Below are positions 26,842 to 35,912 of a stretch of DNA of 64,000 nucleotides, piece after piece (within the stretch, counting starts at the first letter, position 1; every line of letters starts with the position of its first letter). Under the pieces are notes generated by a model that worked only from the letters and a program-made list of their open reading frames with translations, made no database searches and was not told the DNA's origin. Source of the stretch: an uncultured Caulobacter sp. (GTDB lineage: Bacteria; Pseudomonadota; Alphaproteobacteria; Caulobacterales; Caulobacteraceae); NCBI GenBank assembly GCA_937925635.1, contig CALALX010000059.1, forward strand, positions 68,780 through 132,779. The letters run 5' to 3'. The position numbers and the translations under genes are program-made.

Positions 26842-28125
26842 TCAGTCCGGATGCCAGTCGGCGATCGACGGCCGGACCCAGGGCGGGAACAGGTCGACCA
26901 TCGGCTCGTACTTCTCGCGCGCCGCCTTGTGACGCGCGGTCAGATCCTCGACCACATCGGGGTGGAGGGAGGCGACGCTGTAGTTCTCTCCGGGGTCGCG
27001 GACGATGTCGAACAGCAGCGGATAGTTGAAGCGGCCGAGATTGATCTGAAGGCCCCGGTAGTGGGCTCGGGTGACCAGCTTCCAGGCCTGGGTGCGGAGC
27101 GCGGCGACCTTGGTGTTGTCGAACAGCAGGATCTGCTCGTGCGGCGAGGCCGCCCCGTCGAAGATCACCGGCCCGATGTCCTTGCCGTCCAGCTCCAGGT
27201 CTTGCGGCAGGTCCGCTCCGGCAAGCGCCGCGAAGGTCGGCAGCAGGTCCAGGTTGCTGGCGATGGCGTTCGTGACCGCGCCGGCCGGCACGGTTCCCGG
27301 CTGGCGCAGGATGAAGGGCACGCGATAGCCGCCGTCGAAGCCCGACTGGCCCTTGCGCTCGCGGAAGGGGCCGGAGGAGCCCTCGAACCAGGGCCCGTTG
27401 TCGGAGGTGAAGATGACCAGGGTGTCCTCGTCGATCCCCAGCGTCTTAAGGCCATCCAGCAAGGTCCCGACGTTGCGGTCGACCTCCTCGACCACATCGC
27501 CGTAGGCGCCGGCGGGCGAGTCCCACGGCGCGTCGTCGTTGCGGACCAGGGGAACGTGCGGCGCGGTCAGGGCCAGCAGCACGAAGAACGGCCGCTCGCG
27601 GTTTTCGTGCGCGAAGGCGAGGGTGCTTTCGAAAAAGCTCCGCGTCAGTCTGGGGAAGTCGACCGGGCTCTCGGTCAGAGGTTCGTCGCCGGCCTTTTCG
27701 AAGTAGGCCAGCGGCCGCATGTCGTGGCTGTAGGGCAGGCCCTTGAAGAGGTCGAAGCCGTGCACGTTCGGGGGCCAGTACTGGCCACGGTGGCCCAGGT
27801 GCCACTTGCCGATCAGGGCGGTCGCGTAGCCCTGCGGCTTCAGCATCTTGGGGATGGTCAGCTCGGTCAGCGGCAGGCCGCGGTCTTCCGGCGACTGGAT
27901 CACCTCGTGCGCCAGGTTCATCCGCACCGGATAGCGCCCGGTCAGAAGGCCGGCGCGCGACGGCGTGCAGAGGTTGGCCGATGCGTAGAAGTCCGTGAAC
28001 CGCGTCCCTTCCGCCGCCATCTGGTCCAGGTTCGGCGTGCGAATGATAGACCCGCCGTCGCAGCCGATATCGCCGTAGCCGAGGTCGTCGGCCATGATGA
28101 CGATGATGTTCGGCTTGCGGGCCAT
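26842..28125 (-). CDS. Sulfatase (arylsulfatase A-like)
   Basis: A 427-residue sulfatase of the alkaline-phosphatase superfamily, hydrolysing a sulfate ester. The modification motif CTPSRAGLLTG starts at Cys53, the residue converted to formylglycine. The metal-binding N-terminus reads IIVIMADDLGYGDIGC (Asp13, Asp14), and IFTSDNGPW supplies the second metal-ligand pair. No signal peptide is visible, so it appears cytoplasmic unless exported otherwise. A formylglycine-generating enzyme is not in the window. Its start is 9 bases from the end of the methyltransferase gene, suggesting one transcript. Confidence 0.92.
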   Translation of the reverse strand: MARKPNIIVIMADDLGYGDIGCDGGSIIRTPNLDQMAAEGTRFTDFYASANLCTPSRAGLLTGRYPVRMNLAHEVIQSPEDRGLPLTELTIPKMLKPQGYATALIGKWHLGHRGQYWPPNVHGFDLFKGLPYSHDMRPLAYFEKAGDEPLTESPVDFPRLTRSFFESTLAFAHENRERPFFVLLALTAPHVPLVRNDDAPWDSPAGAYGDVVEEVDRNVGTLLDGLKTLGIDEDTLVIFTSDNGPWFEGSSGPFRERKGQSGFDGGYRVPFILRQPGTVPAGAVTNAIASNLDLLPTFAALAGADLPQDLELDGKDIGPVIFDGAASPHEQILLFDNTKVAALRTQAWKLVTRAHYRGLQINLGRFNYPLLFDIVRDPGENYSVASLHPDVVEDLTARHKAAREKYEPMVDLFPPWVRPSIADWHPD

Positions 28126-28134
28126 GCTGGACCT

Positions 28135-28974
28135 CTAGGCGGTGGCCGTCACGATCCAGACAGCAGCGGGGAGCATCACCCCGTCCAGGCCCTCATGCGG
28201 GGCGAGGGCGTCGCGGACGGCGCCGATGACGGCGTCGCGCTTGTCCGGGTTCTCGCGCAGCAGCATGCCCAGCGGGCCGACCTTGAGCGATAGGGTGACA
28301 GCGTCCTCCAGCGGATGTCCGCCGACGAAGGTGTCGTAGGGCGCGATGTCGACGCCAGTGAACCCGGCGCCGGCCAGGATGGTGCGGACACGCTCGGCGT
28401 CGGCGAAGGCGAAGGGGCCGGGCGCGTGTGGGTCGGCCGGCGCGGGCAGGGGCGGCACATGGGCCAAGGCCGCCGCCATCGGCACGCGCATCCAGTCGTT
28501 GAAGGCCAGCGGCCGCCAGCAGACGAAGGCCAGTCGCCCGCCGGGCTTGAGCGCCTTGCGGATATTGGCGAACGCGACCGTCGGGTCGGCGAAGAACATG
28601 ACGCCGAAGCGGGAGAAGACGCCATCGGCGGCGCCGGGCTCGAAGACGTGGGTCTGGGCGTCGGCCTCAAGGAAGGCCACGTTGGCGGCGCCCGCGTCCC
28701 TTCGCCTGGCGATGTCCAGCATAGGCCGGGAGATGTCGACGCCGAGCACCGAGCCGCCGGGTCCGATTTCACCGGCCAGCTCAAGGGTTGTCTGGCCACA
28801 GCCGCAGCCGATGTCGATCAGCCGCTCGCCGGCCTGGGGCTGCAGCGCGTCGATGGCGGCGTGGCCCAGCGGCGCGATCTGCCGGTCCAGCTTCTCCTGT
28901 TGCGCGGCCCAGGTCTCGCCGGCCTGGGCGTTCCAGTAGGCGATCTGGTCGGCGTTGGCGGCGTCAGTGGCCAC
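28135..28974 (-). CDS. Class I SAM-dependent methyltransferase
   Basis: A 279-residue methyltransferase. Motif I is LIDIGCGCGQTTLELA (about residues 52-67), with VLGVDISRPMLDIARRR next and a motif IV-like FSRFGVMFFADP. The fold and the WNAQAGETWAAQQEKLD N-terminus are those of the Methyltransf_11/25 type acting on small molecules. The GTG at 28974 overlaps the end of the VWA gene by 11 bases, supporting this start and coupling. Substrate unknown. Confidence 0.85.
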   Translation of the reverse strand: MATDAANADQIAYWNAQAGETWAAQQEKLDRQIAPLGHAAIDALQPQAGERLIDIGCGCGQTTLELAGEIGPGGSVLGVDISRPMLDIARRRDAGAANVAFLEADAQTHVFEPGAADGVFSRFGVMFFADPTVAFANIRKALKPGGRLAFVCWRPLAFNDWMRVPMAAALAHVPPLPAPADPHAPGPFAFADAERVRTILAGAGFTGVDIAPYDTFVGGHPLEDAVTLSLKVGPLGMLLRENPDKRDAVIGAVRDALAPHEGLDGVMLPAAVWIVTATA

Positions 28975-30145
28975 GCACGAGCTCGCGCATGGCCTTGTCC
29001 AGCCCGTCGAGGGTCAGCGGATACATGCGGTCGTTGACCAGCTGCTTCATCACCTGGATCGACTGGGTGTAGTCCCAGTGCCGCTCGGCGGTCGGGTTCA
29101 GCCACACCATCGAGTGATAGATCTGCGCCACGCGGTCCATCCAGATCGCGCCCGGCTCGTCGTTCCAGTGCTCGACGCTGCCGCCCGGATAGGTGATCTC
29201 GTAGGGGCTCATGGTGGCGTCGCCGACGAAGATGACCTTGTAGTCGCTCGGGAACTTGTGGAGCACGTCCCAGGTGTTGATCTTCTCCGTCTGACGCCGA
29301 CGGTTGTCCTTCCACACGCTCTCGTAAAGGCAGTTGTGGAAGTAGAAGAACTCAAGGTTCTTGAACTCGGTCCGGGCGGCGCTGAACAGCTCCTCGCAGA
29401 GCTTGATGTGGCTGTCCATCGAGCCGCCAATGTCGAAGAAGATCAGCACCTTGATCTTATTGCGGCGCTCGGGGCGCATCTCGATGTCGAGGTAGCCCTT
29501 GCGGGAGGTCGACTTGATGGTGCCGTCCAGGTCCAGCTCGTCCGGCGCGCCCTCGCGGGCGAACTTGCGCAGCCGGCGCAGGGCGACCTTGATGTTCCGG
29601 GTGCCGAGCTCGACGCTGTCGTCGAGGTTCTTGTACTCGCGCTTGTCCCAGACCTTCACGGCCTTGCCATGGCGGCCCTTGTCCTGGCCGATGCGCACGC
29701 CTTCGGGGTTGTAGCCATTGGCGCCGAACGGGCTGGTGCCGCCGGTGCCGATCATCTTGTTGCCGCCCTCGTGGCGCTTCTTCTGCTCCTCGAGCCGCTT
29801 CTGCAGCGTCTCCATCAGCTTGTCGAAGCCGCCCATGGCCTCGATCGCCGCCTTCTCCTCGTCGGTGAGGAACTTCTCCGTCAGCAGCTTGAGCCATTCG
29901 GCCGGGATGTCGGCGGTGACGTCTTCTCCCAGCGATTCCAGGCCCTTGAAGACATGGCCGAACACACGGTCGAACTTGTCGAGGTTCTTCTCGTCCTTCA
30001 CCAGCGCCGAGCGCGACAGGAAGTAGAAGTCCTCGACCGTGCGATCGATGACGTCCTTGTCGAGCGCCTCCATCAGCATGAGGTACTCCTTCAGCGTCAC
30101 GGGCACCTTGGCCTCGCGGAGCTCGGTGAAGAAGCGCATGAACAT
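28964..30145 (-). CDS. VWA (CoxE-like) domain protein
   Basis: A 393-residue protein with a C-terminal von Willebrand A-like domain. The metal-ion-dependent adhesion site reads IFFDIGGSMDSHIK with the DxGxS pattern at residues 238-242, and GDATMSPYEITYP supplies a further ligand. The N-terminal half is charged and helical with a linker rich in Lys/Glu and Gly. CoxE-like VWA proteins work with a MoxR-type AAA+ ATPase to mature a metalloenzyme or membrane complex; no MoxR gene lies beside it here. ATG 30145 starts with MFMRFFTELREA, the usual family beginning. Confidence 0.85.
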   Translation of the reverse strand: MFMRFFTELREAKVPVTLKEYLMLMEALDKDVIDRTVEDFYFLSRSALVKDEKNLDKFDRVFGHVFKGLESLGEDVTADIPAEWLKLLTEKFLTDEEKAAIEAMGGFDKLMETLQKRLEEQKKRHEGGNKMIGTGGTSPFGANGYNPEGVRIGQDKGRHGKAVKVWDKREYKNLDDSVELGTRNIKVALRRLRKFAREGAPDELDLDGTIKSTSRKGYLDIEMRPERRNKIKVLIFFDIGGSMDSHIKLCEELFSAARTEFKNLEFFYFHNCLYESVWKDNRRRQTEKINTWDVLHKFPSDYKVIFVGDATMSPYEITYPGGSVEHWNDEPGAIWMDRVAQIYHSMVWLNPTAERHWDYTQSIQVMKQLVNDRMYPLTLDGLDKAMRELVRGH

Positions 30146-30232
30146 GGGCGGCTCTCGGCGTTCGAACGGTCGTTTGACAGAGGATGGGGGCGGAGCCGCC
30201 GATTGTCCAGTTTGGACAGGCGCGGTGCGTCG

Positions 30233-30748
30233 TCATCCCCGCCGCAGGATGAACTCTCGATCGCGGGTCTTGCCGACCGGGAACTCGTATTCGCCGACCT
30301 TCGTAAAGCCCATGCGGCTGTAGAGTCTCTGGGCGCCGTGGTTCTCGGACCAGACGCCTATCCAGAGACGGCGGGGACCGTCCCTTTCCAGCCAGGCCAG
30401 GGTCTCGGCTAGCAGCCGCGACCCGGTCCCGCCGCCCTGATGCGCCTTGAGCACATAGATGCGCTTCAGCTCGCCACAGCCCGGCGTCACCTCGGCGTGC
30501 GGCAGGTCGCAGGGGCCGGCGAGGGCGTAGCCGACGATCTCGCCGGCCTTCTCCACAGCCCACATCGCCTTGGCCGGATCGGCGAGGTCCGCGGTGACCC
30601 GGTCTAGGCTGTAGGCGTAGGCGAGGAAGTCGCTCAGATCCCGCGGATCGTAGAGATGGGCGAAGGTCTCGCTGAACGTCGCCGCGCCCAGCCGGCTCAG
30701 CGCCTCGGCGTCGGCGGGCGTGGCGCGGCGGATGGAAGGCTCGGTCAT
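30233..30748 (-). CDS. GNAT-family N-acetyltransferase
   Basis: A 171-residue acetyltransferase. It has the acetyl-CoA loop LKAHQGGGTGSRLLAETLAW (the Q/RxxGxG/A pattern) and a strand-6 region LWIGVWSENHGAQRLYSRMG typical of RimI-like and RSc-type GNATs. ATG 30748 gives the normal TEPSIRRATPADAE N-terminus; the longer frame to 30805 has an unrelated leader. It is divergent from the HDAC-family gene with a 55-base gap. Substrate unknown. Confidence 0.88.
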   Translation of the reverse strand: MTEPSIRRATPADAEALSRLGAATFSETFAHLYDPRDLSDFLAYAYSLDRVTADLADPAKAMWAVEKAGEIVGYALAGPCDLPHAEVTPGCGELKRIYVLKAHQGGGTGSRLLAETLAWLERDGPRRLWIGVWSENHGAQRLYSRMGFTKVGEYEFPVGKTRDREFILRRG

Positions 30749-30803
30749 GGACGCCGCACTACCCCATTCCGAGTCGGCGACGGAAGAGGCTAGGATCGTT
30801 CTC

Positions 30804-31721
30804 ATGATCGCCCTCTACACCCACCCGGCCATGTTCGATCATCGCCCCGGCGCTTCGCACGCCGAGCGGCCCGAGCGGCTGGGCGCGGTGATCGACGCCC
30901 TGAATGACGACGCCACCCTGGACTTGGAGCCGCGCGAGGCGCCGCTTGCCCAGCACGGGGACCTGCGGCGCATCCATCCCGAGGCCTATCTGCAGGGAAT
31001 CTACGAGGTCGGGCAGCGGCCCGGCGTCGCGCGGCTCGATCCCGACACCATCATGGGGCCGGGCAGTCTGCAGGCGGCGCTGCGTGCGGCCGGCGCCGTG
31101 ACCCAGGCCGTGCGCGACGTGGCGGCGGGCGGCGTCGACAGGGCCTTCTGCGCCGTGCGTCCGCCCGGCCACCACGCCGAGCCGGATACGGCCATGGGCT
31201 TTTGCGTGTTCGGCAATGTCGCGGTCGCCGCACGCGCCGCACAGGCCGCCGGCCTGAGCCGCGTGGCGGTGGTCGACTTCGACGTCCACCACGGCAACGG
31301 CACCCAGGCGGCCTTCGAGAACGACCCGACCCTGTTCCTCGCCTCGATCCACCAGCGGCCGCTCTATCCGGGGACGGGCGATCCGTCGGAGACGGGGGTC
31401 GGCAACATCGTCAACGGCGTTGTCGGGCCTGGCTCGCCGCGCGAGAAGTGGCGCAAGGTCTTCGATCGCCTGATGGAGAGCGTCGACGCCTTTGCGCCGG
31501 ACCTGATCCTGGTCTCGGCCGGTTTCGACGCCCACGCGCGCGATCCGCTGGCCAGCCAGCAGCTCGAGGCCGAGGACTTCGCCTGGGCCACCCGCGCCGT
31601 TGTCTCGGTCGCCAACCGGCGCGCCCGTGGTCGGGTTGTGTCCTCGCTGGAGGGTGGCTACGACTTGCAGGCGCTCGGCCAGTCCGCCCGGGCGCATGTC
31701 GAGGCGTTGCAGGCGCGGTGA
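30804..31721 (+). CDS. Histone-deacetylase-family hydrolase
   Basis: A 305-residue zinc hydrolase of the HDAC/acetylpolyamine amidohydrolase superfamily, removing acetyl groups from lysine-like or polyamine substrates. Conserved motifs are PPGHHA (catalytic His pair), VVDFDVHHGNGTQ (zinc ligands Asp and His), SAGFDAH (third zinc ligand) and EGGYDL with the active-site Tyr. It starts MIALYTHPAMFDH, the usual beginning; an in-frame ATG 84 bases upstream overlaps the opposing acetyltransferase gene. The acetyltransferase/deacetylase adjacency is notable but functional pairing is not shown. Confidence 0.93.
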   Translation: MIALYTHPAMFDHRPGASHAERPERLGAVIDALNDDATLDLEPREAPLAQHGDLRRIHPEAYLQGIYEVGQRPGVARLDPDTIMGPGSLQAALRAAGAVTQAVRDVAAGGVDRAFCAVRPPGHHAEPDTAMGFCVFGNVAVAARAAQAAGLSRVAVVDFDVHHGNGTQAAFENDPTLFLASIHQRPLYPGTGDPSETGVGNIVNGVVGPGSPREKWRKVFDRLMESVDAFAPDLILVSAGFDAHARDPLASQQLEAEDFAWATRAVVSVANRRARGRVVSSLEGGYDLQALGQSARAHVEALQAR

Positions 31722-31774
31722 CGCAGCCCGTGCCGGCGTTTCGTCCCAGGGACCGATCCGACCGCCGGGGGAGC

Positions 31775-32395
31775 ATGGTCGAACCAGAGACCGAAGACGC
31801 CCTGGCGCGCGGCGGTTCGGCGCGTCCTGGCCGGATCACGCTCGTACGCCATGGCGAGCCCGACATCTCCCGCAAGGTGTGGCTGAGCGCGGAGCAGTAC
31901 CGCGTCTGGTGGGCCACCTACGAGACCCGGGGCCTGCTCGCCGGCCAGACGCCGCCGGCGACGCTGCTGGAGGTCGCGCGCGGTTCAGGAACGCTGATCG
32001 CCTCGATCCGCCCGCGTGCGATCGAGACGGCCGGCGCCATCTGCCGCGGCAGGCCCTATGCGCGGGACCCGCTGTTCGTCGAGGCGCCGCTGCCGCCGCC
32101 ACGCTGGCCTGGGTGGGTCCGCCTCTCGCCCAGGGTCTGGGGCTTTGTCTCCAGGCTGTGGTGGTGGTTCTTCGACCATCATGAGGGCCAGGAGACCCGC
32201 GCCGAAGCCGAGCGGCGCGCGGACGCCGCCGCCGCCACGCTGATCGAGCTGGCCGACCGGGGCGAGGACGTGCTGGTCGTCGCCCATGGCTTCTTCAACG
32301 GCATGGTCGGCGAGGCCCTGAAGCGGCGGGGCTGGCGCTGCGTCCTCGACCAGGGATTCCACTACTGGAAGGCCCGCGGCTTCGAGCGCTCTTAA
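31775..32395 (+). CDS. Histidine phosphatase family protein
   Basis: A 206-residue phosphatase/mutase-fold protein with the catalytic LVRHGEPD near residue 25 and the second His in VLVVAHGFFNGM. Arg pairs expected for phosphate binding are visible (SIRPRAIETA). A Trp-rich hydrophobic stretch (RLWWWFFDHH) may sit at a membrane surface. GGGGGAG lies 4 bases before ATG 31775. Two longer in-frame starts exist upstream, one overlapping the HDAC gene. Substrate unknown. Confidence 0.82.
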   Translation: MVEPETEDALARGGSARPGRITLVRHGEPDISRKVWLSAEQYRVWWATYETRGLLAGQTPPATLLEVARGSGTLIASIRPRAIETAGAICRGRPYARDPLFVEAPLPPPRWPGWVRLSPRVWGFVSRLWWWFFDHHEGQETRAEAERRADAAAATLIELADRGEDVLVVAHGFFNGMVGEALKRRGWRCVLDQGFHYWKARGFERS

Positions 32396-32469
32396 CCGCG
32401 CCGAAGAATCCGCCGATTGCTCGGGCGAAGTCGGGCCACTAGGGTGGCGCAGCTCTCCTGGAACACGAA

Positions 32470-32724
32470 ATGACCGACGCTTCCGCCCACGATCCGGCCA
32501 TCGCCGCCATGACCTTCGAAGAGGCCCTCGCGGAGCTGGAGAAGATTGTCCAGCGCCTGGAGTCCGGGTCTGCCCCCCTGGAAGAGTCGATTTCGATCTA
32601 CGAGCGCGGCGCGGCGCTCAAGGCCCATTGCGAGGCGCGGCTCGAACAGGCGCGGCTGCGCGTCGAGAAGGTCGTGCTGAGCCAGGGGGCGGCCACCGGC
32701 GTCGAGCCCGCCGAGTTCTCGTGA
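32470..32724 (+). CDS. xseB: Exodeoxyribonuclease VII small subunit
   Basis: An 84-residue small subunit that binds XseA and forms the nuclease that degrades single-stranded DNA ends. The typical core MTFEEALAELEKIVQRLESG is followed by LEESISIYERGAALKAHC and an Arg/Lys-rich coil ending QARLRVEKVV. It heads the operon xseB-csaA-ispA-dxs, a common alphaproteobacterial arrangement for xseB, ispA and dxs. The GTG of csaA overlaps its stop by 4 bases. Confidence 0.95.
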   Translation: MTDASAHDPAIAAMTFEEALAELEKIVQRLESGSAPLEESISIYERGAALKAHCEARLEQARLRVEKVVLSQGAATGVEPAEFS

Positions 32725-33074
32725 CCCGCGCGGCAGGCGATCAGATCACGTTCGACGACTTCGAACGGGTGGACATCCGGGTGGGCACGGTCCTGAACGC
32801 CGAACCCTTTCCGGAGGCCCGGAAGCCGGCCTTTCGCCTGACCGTCGACTTCGGCCCCGAGATCGGGGTCAAGCGGTCGTCTGCGCAGGTGACCAAGCAC
32901 TATACGCTCGATCAGCTGCACGGCCGCAAGGTCGCCGCGGTGGTCAATTTTCCGCCCCGCCAGATCGGCCCAATGATGTCCGAGGTGCTCTGCCTGGGCT
33001 TTCCGGACGAAGAGGGCGGCGTGGTGCTGGTCGGAGTAGACCGTGACGTGCCGAACGGGGGCAAGCTGTTCTGA
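32721..33074 (+). CDS. csaA: CsaA-like tRNA-binding domain protein
   Basis: A 117-residue stand-alone tRNA-binding OB-fold protein (EMAP/Trbp111 type) that relatives use as a chaperone or tRNA-binding factor. The core FERVDIRVGTVLNAEPFPEARK opens the family fold, followed by FRLTVDFG and the C-terminal block DVPNGGKLF. GTG 32721 overlaps the xseB stop (GTGA), and its own stop overlaps the ispA ATG (TGATG). The placement inside the xseB-ispA-dxs operon is unusual to my knowledge. Confidence 0.85.
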   Translation: MTRAAGDQITFDDFERVDIRVGTVLNAEPFPEARKPAFRLTVDFGPEIGVKRSSAQVTKHYTLDQLHGRKVAAVVNFPPRQIGPMMSEVLCLGFPDEEGGVVLVGVDRDVPNGGKLF

Positions 33075-33952
33075 TGCCGCTGACCCGCACCATCGCCGAG
33101 GCCGCCGACATCGTCACCGTCGCGCTCGACGCCCTGCTGCCGCGCGGGGACGGACCCGAGGCGCGACTGACCGAGGCCATGCGCTACGCCGCGCTCGGCC
33201 CGGGCAAGCGACTGCGGCCCTTCTTCGCGCTTGAGACCGGAAAGATGTTCGGCCTGCCTGAGCGACCGGTGCTGCGCGCCGCCTGCGCGCTTGAGTGCAT
33301 TCACGCCTACAGCCTGGTGCACGACGATCTGCCGGCGATGGACGACGACGACATGCGCCGGGGCCGTCCGACGGTGCACAGGCAATACGACGAGGCGACG
33401 GCCATCCTGGCCGGCGACGCCCTGCAGACGGCGGCCTTCGAGATTCTCGCCCATCCCGACACGCATCCGGACGCCAACATCCGGACCGAGCTGATCCGCA
33501 AGCTGGCGATCGCCTCGGGCGCCCAGGGCATGTGTGGCGGGCAGATGATCGACCTGCTCGGCGTCCGCGACGACCTCGGCGCCGTGGCCCGGATGCAGCG
33601 ACTGAAGACCGGCGCGCTGATCGCCTACGCCTTCGAGATTCCGCTGACCATGGCCCACGCCCAGGACGGCGAGCGGCACGCCCTGATGGCCTTCGCCCAG
33701 GATCTGGGGCTGGCCTATCAGATCGTCGATGATCTGCTCGACGCCGAAGGCGACGCCGAGGAGCTGGGCAAGGCGGCCGGCAAGGATGCCGACAAGGGCA
33801 AGGCCAACTACGTCACCCTGTTGGGCGTCGATGCGGCCAGGGATCGCGTCGCCCTGCTGGCCGAACAGACGCGGGCTCATCTTGATCCGTTCGGAAAGCG
33901 CGCTGAAACCTTGCGTCTTTCTGTCGATTTCGTACTGGACCGGCGCTCCTAA
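33074..33952 (+). CDS. ispA: Farnesyl diphosphate synthase
   Basis: A 292-residue short-chain polyprenyl synthase that condenses dimethylallyl diphosphate with isopentenyl diphosphate to farnesyl diphosphate. Both Asp-rich motifs are present: DDLPAMDDDD at residues 84-93 and DDLLDAEGD in the second half. Tyr79 lies five residues before the first motif, as expected for a farnesyl (C15) product of the bacterial type. Its ATG overlaps the csaA stop, and dxs follows 41 bases later. Confidence 0.93.
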   Translation: MPLTRTIAEAADIVTVALDALLPRGDGPEARLTEAMRYAALGPGKRLRPFFALETGKMFGLPERPVLRAACALECIHAYSLVHDDLPAMDDDDMRRGRPTVHRQYDEATAILAGDALQTAAFEILAHPDTHPDANIRTELIRKLAIASGAQGMCGGQMIDLLGVRDDLGAVARMQRLKTGALIAYAFEIPLTMAHAQDGERHALMAFAQDLGLAYQIVDDLLDAEGDAEELGKAAGKDADKGKANYVTLLGVDAARDRVALLAEQTRAHLDPFGKRAETLRLSVDFVLDRRS

Positions 33953-33993
33953 CCGCGCTGTTGTCGCGGTAATTCGTATTCGACGGAAATTTC

Positions 33994-35904
33994 ATGCCCA
34001 ACGACACGCCGCTGCTCGACAAGGTTTCGTCGCCCGCCGACACCCGCGGCCTTTCGATCGCTGAACTGAAGCAGCTGGCCGACGAGGTCCGCGGGGAGAT
34101 GATCGAGGCCGTTTCGGTCACCGGCGGCCATCTGGGCGCGGGCCTGGGCGTCGTCGAGTTGACCGTCGCCCTGCACCACGTCTTCGAGACGCCGCGCGAC
34201 ATCCTCATCTGGGACGTCGGCCACCAGGCCTATCCGCACAAGATCCTCACCGGACGCCGGGATCGCATGAAGACCCTGCGCCAGGGCGGCGGCCTCTCGG
34301 GCTTCACGAAGAGGGCGGAGAGCGAATACGACCCGTTCGGCGCCGCCCACGCCGCCACCTCGATCTCCGCCGCGCTCGGCTTCTGCGCCGCCCGCAACGC
34401 CAAGGGCGACAACAACAAGGTCGTCGCCGTCATCGGCGACGGCTCGATGAGCGCCGGCATGGCCTATGAGGCCATGAACAACGCCGAAGCCCACAAGCAG
34501 CTGATCGTCGTTCTCAACGACAACGACATGTCGATCGCGCCGCCGGTCGGCGGAATGAGCGCCTATCTGGCCCGCGTGGTGTCGGGCGGCGGCTACCAGT
34601 CGCTGCGCAACCTCGGCAAGAAGGTCGCGCACGCGCTGCCCAGGCCCTTGCAGGAGGCCGCCCGCAAGGCCGAAGAATACACCCGCGGCATGGTCACCGG
34701 CGGCACCTTCTTCGAGGAACTCGGCTTCCACTACGTCGGCCCGATCGACGGTCATGACATGGGCGCGCTGGTGCCCGTGCTGAAGAACGCTCGCGAGATC
34801 GACCGCCCGGTGCTGGTCCACGTCGTGACGCAGAAGGGCAAGGGCTACGCCCCGGCCGAGAACGCCGCCGACAAGTACCACGGCGTGGTCAAGTTCAACG
34901 TCGTCACCGGCGAGCAGGCCAAGGCCGCCGGCGGCCCGCCGCAGTACACCAAGGTCTTCGCCCAGGCGCTGGTCAAGGAGGCGCAGAAGGACGACCGCAT
35001 CATGGCCGTCACCGCCGCCATGCCGTCCGGCACCGGCCTCGACATCTTCGAGAAGGCCTTCCCCGACCGTATGTTCGACGTCGGCATCGCCGAGCAGCAT
35101 GCGGTGACCTTCGCCGCCGGCCTCGCCGCCGACGGCATGAAGCCGTTCGCGGCGATCTATTCGACCTTCCTGCAGCGCGGTTACGACCAGGTTGTCCACG
35201 ACGTGGCTATCCAGCGCCTGCCGGTGCGGTTCGCCATGGACCGCGCCGGTCTGGTCGGCGCCGATGGCCCGACCCATGCCGGCAGCTTCGACGTCGGCTT
35301 CATGGGCGCGCTGCCGGGCATGATCCTGATGGCCGCCGCCGACGAGGTCGAGCTGGCCCGCATGGTCGCCACCGCCGCCGCCATCGACGATCGTCCCAGC
35401 GCCTTCCGCTATCCGCGCGGCGAGGGTCTCGGCCTGGAGATGCCGTCGTCGAACGAACCGCTTGAGATCGGCAAGGGCCGCATCGTCCGCGAGGGAACCA
35501 GCGTCGCCATCCTCTCGTTCGGCACGCGCCTGGGCGAAAGCCTGAAGGCCGCCGACATGCTGGCCGCGCGCGGCTTCTCGACCACTGTCGCCGACGCCCG
35601 TTTCGCCAAGCCGCTCGATGTCGACCTCATCCTGCGCCTGGCGCGCGAGCACGAGGCGATCGTGACGGTGGAGGAGGGCGCGATGGGCGGTTTCGGCGCC
35701 TTCGTTCTGCAGGCCCTGGCCGAGCACGGCGCTTTCGATCGCGGCCTGAAGATCCGGACCCTGATGCTGCCGGACGTCTTCCAGGACCAGGACAAGCCGG
35801 ACCTGATGTATGCCCAGGCCGGCCTCGACGCCGAGGGCATCATGGCCGGCGCGCTCTCGGCCCTTGGCCTGGACAATGTGAGCACGGCGGGCAGACGGGC
35901 CTAG
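33994..35904 (+). CDS. dxs: 1-deoxy-D-xylulose-5-phosphate synthase
   Basis: A 636-residue thiamine-diphosphate enzyme that condenses pyruvate and glyceraldehyde 3-phosphate in the first step of the MEP isoprenoid pathway. TPP motif GDGSMSAGMAYEAMNNA (about residues 148-164), SVTGGHLGAGLGVVELT near the N-terminus, HVVTQKGKGYAPAE, and the transketolase pyrimidine-domain GIAEQHAVTFAAGLA are all seen. Length is normal. It is the last gene of the xseB-csaA-ispA-dxs operon and is followed by a strong hairpin. Confidence 0.96.
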   Translation: MPNDTPLLDKVSSPADTRGLSIAELKQLADEVRGEMIEAVSVTGGHLGAGLGVVELTVALHHVFETPRDILIWDVGHQAYPHKILTGRRDRMKTLRQGGGLSGFTKRAESEYDPFGAAHAATSISAALGFCAARNAKGDNNKVVAVIGDGSMSAGMAYEAMNNAEAHKQLIVVLNDNDMSIAPPVGGMSAYLARVVSGGGYQSLRNLGKKVAHALPRPLQEAARKAEEYTRGMVTGGTFFEELGFHYVGPIDGHDMGALVPVLKNAREIDRPVLVHVVTQKGKGYAPAENAADKYHGVVKFNVVTGEQAKAAGGPPQYTKVFAQALVKEAQKDDRIMAVTAAMPSGTGLDIFEKAFPDRMFDVGIAEQHAVTFAAGLAADGMKPFAAIYSTFLQRGYDQVVHDVAIQRLPVRFAMDRAGLVGADGPTHAGSFDVGFMGALPGMILMAAADEVELARMVATAAAIDDRPSAFRYPRGEGLGLEMPSSNEPLEIGKGRIVREGTSVAILSFGTRLGESLKAADMLAARGFSTTVADARFAKPLDVDLILRLAREHEAIVTVEEGAMGGFGAFVLQALAEHGAFDRGLKIRTLMLPDVFQDQDKPDLMYAQAGLDAEGIMAGALSALGLDNVSTAGRRA

Positions 35905-35912
35905 CCCGATCC

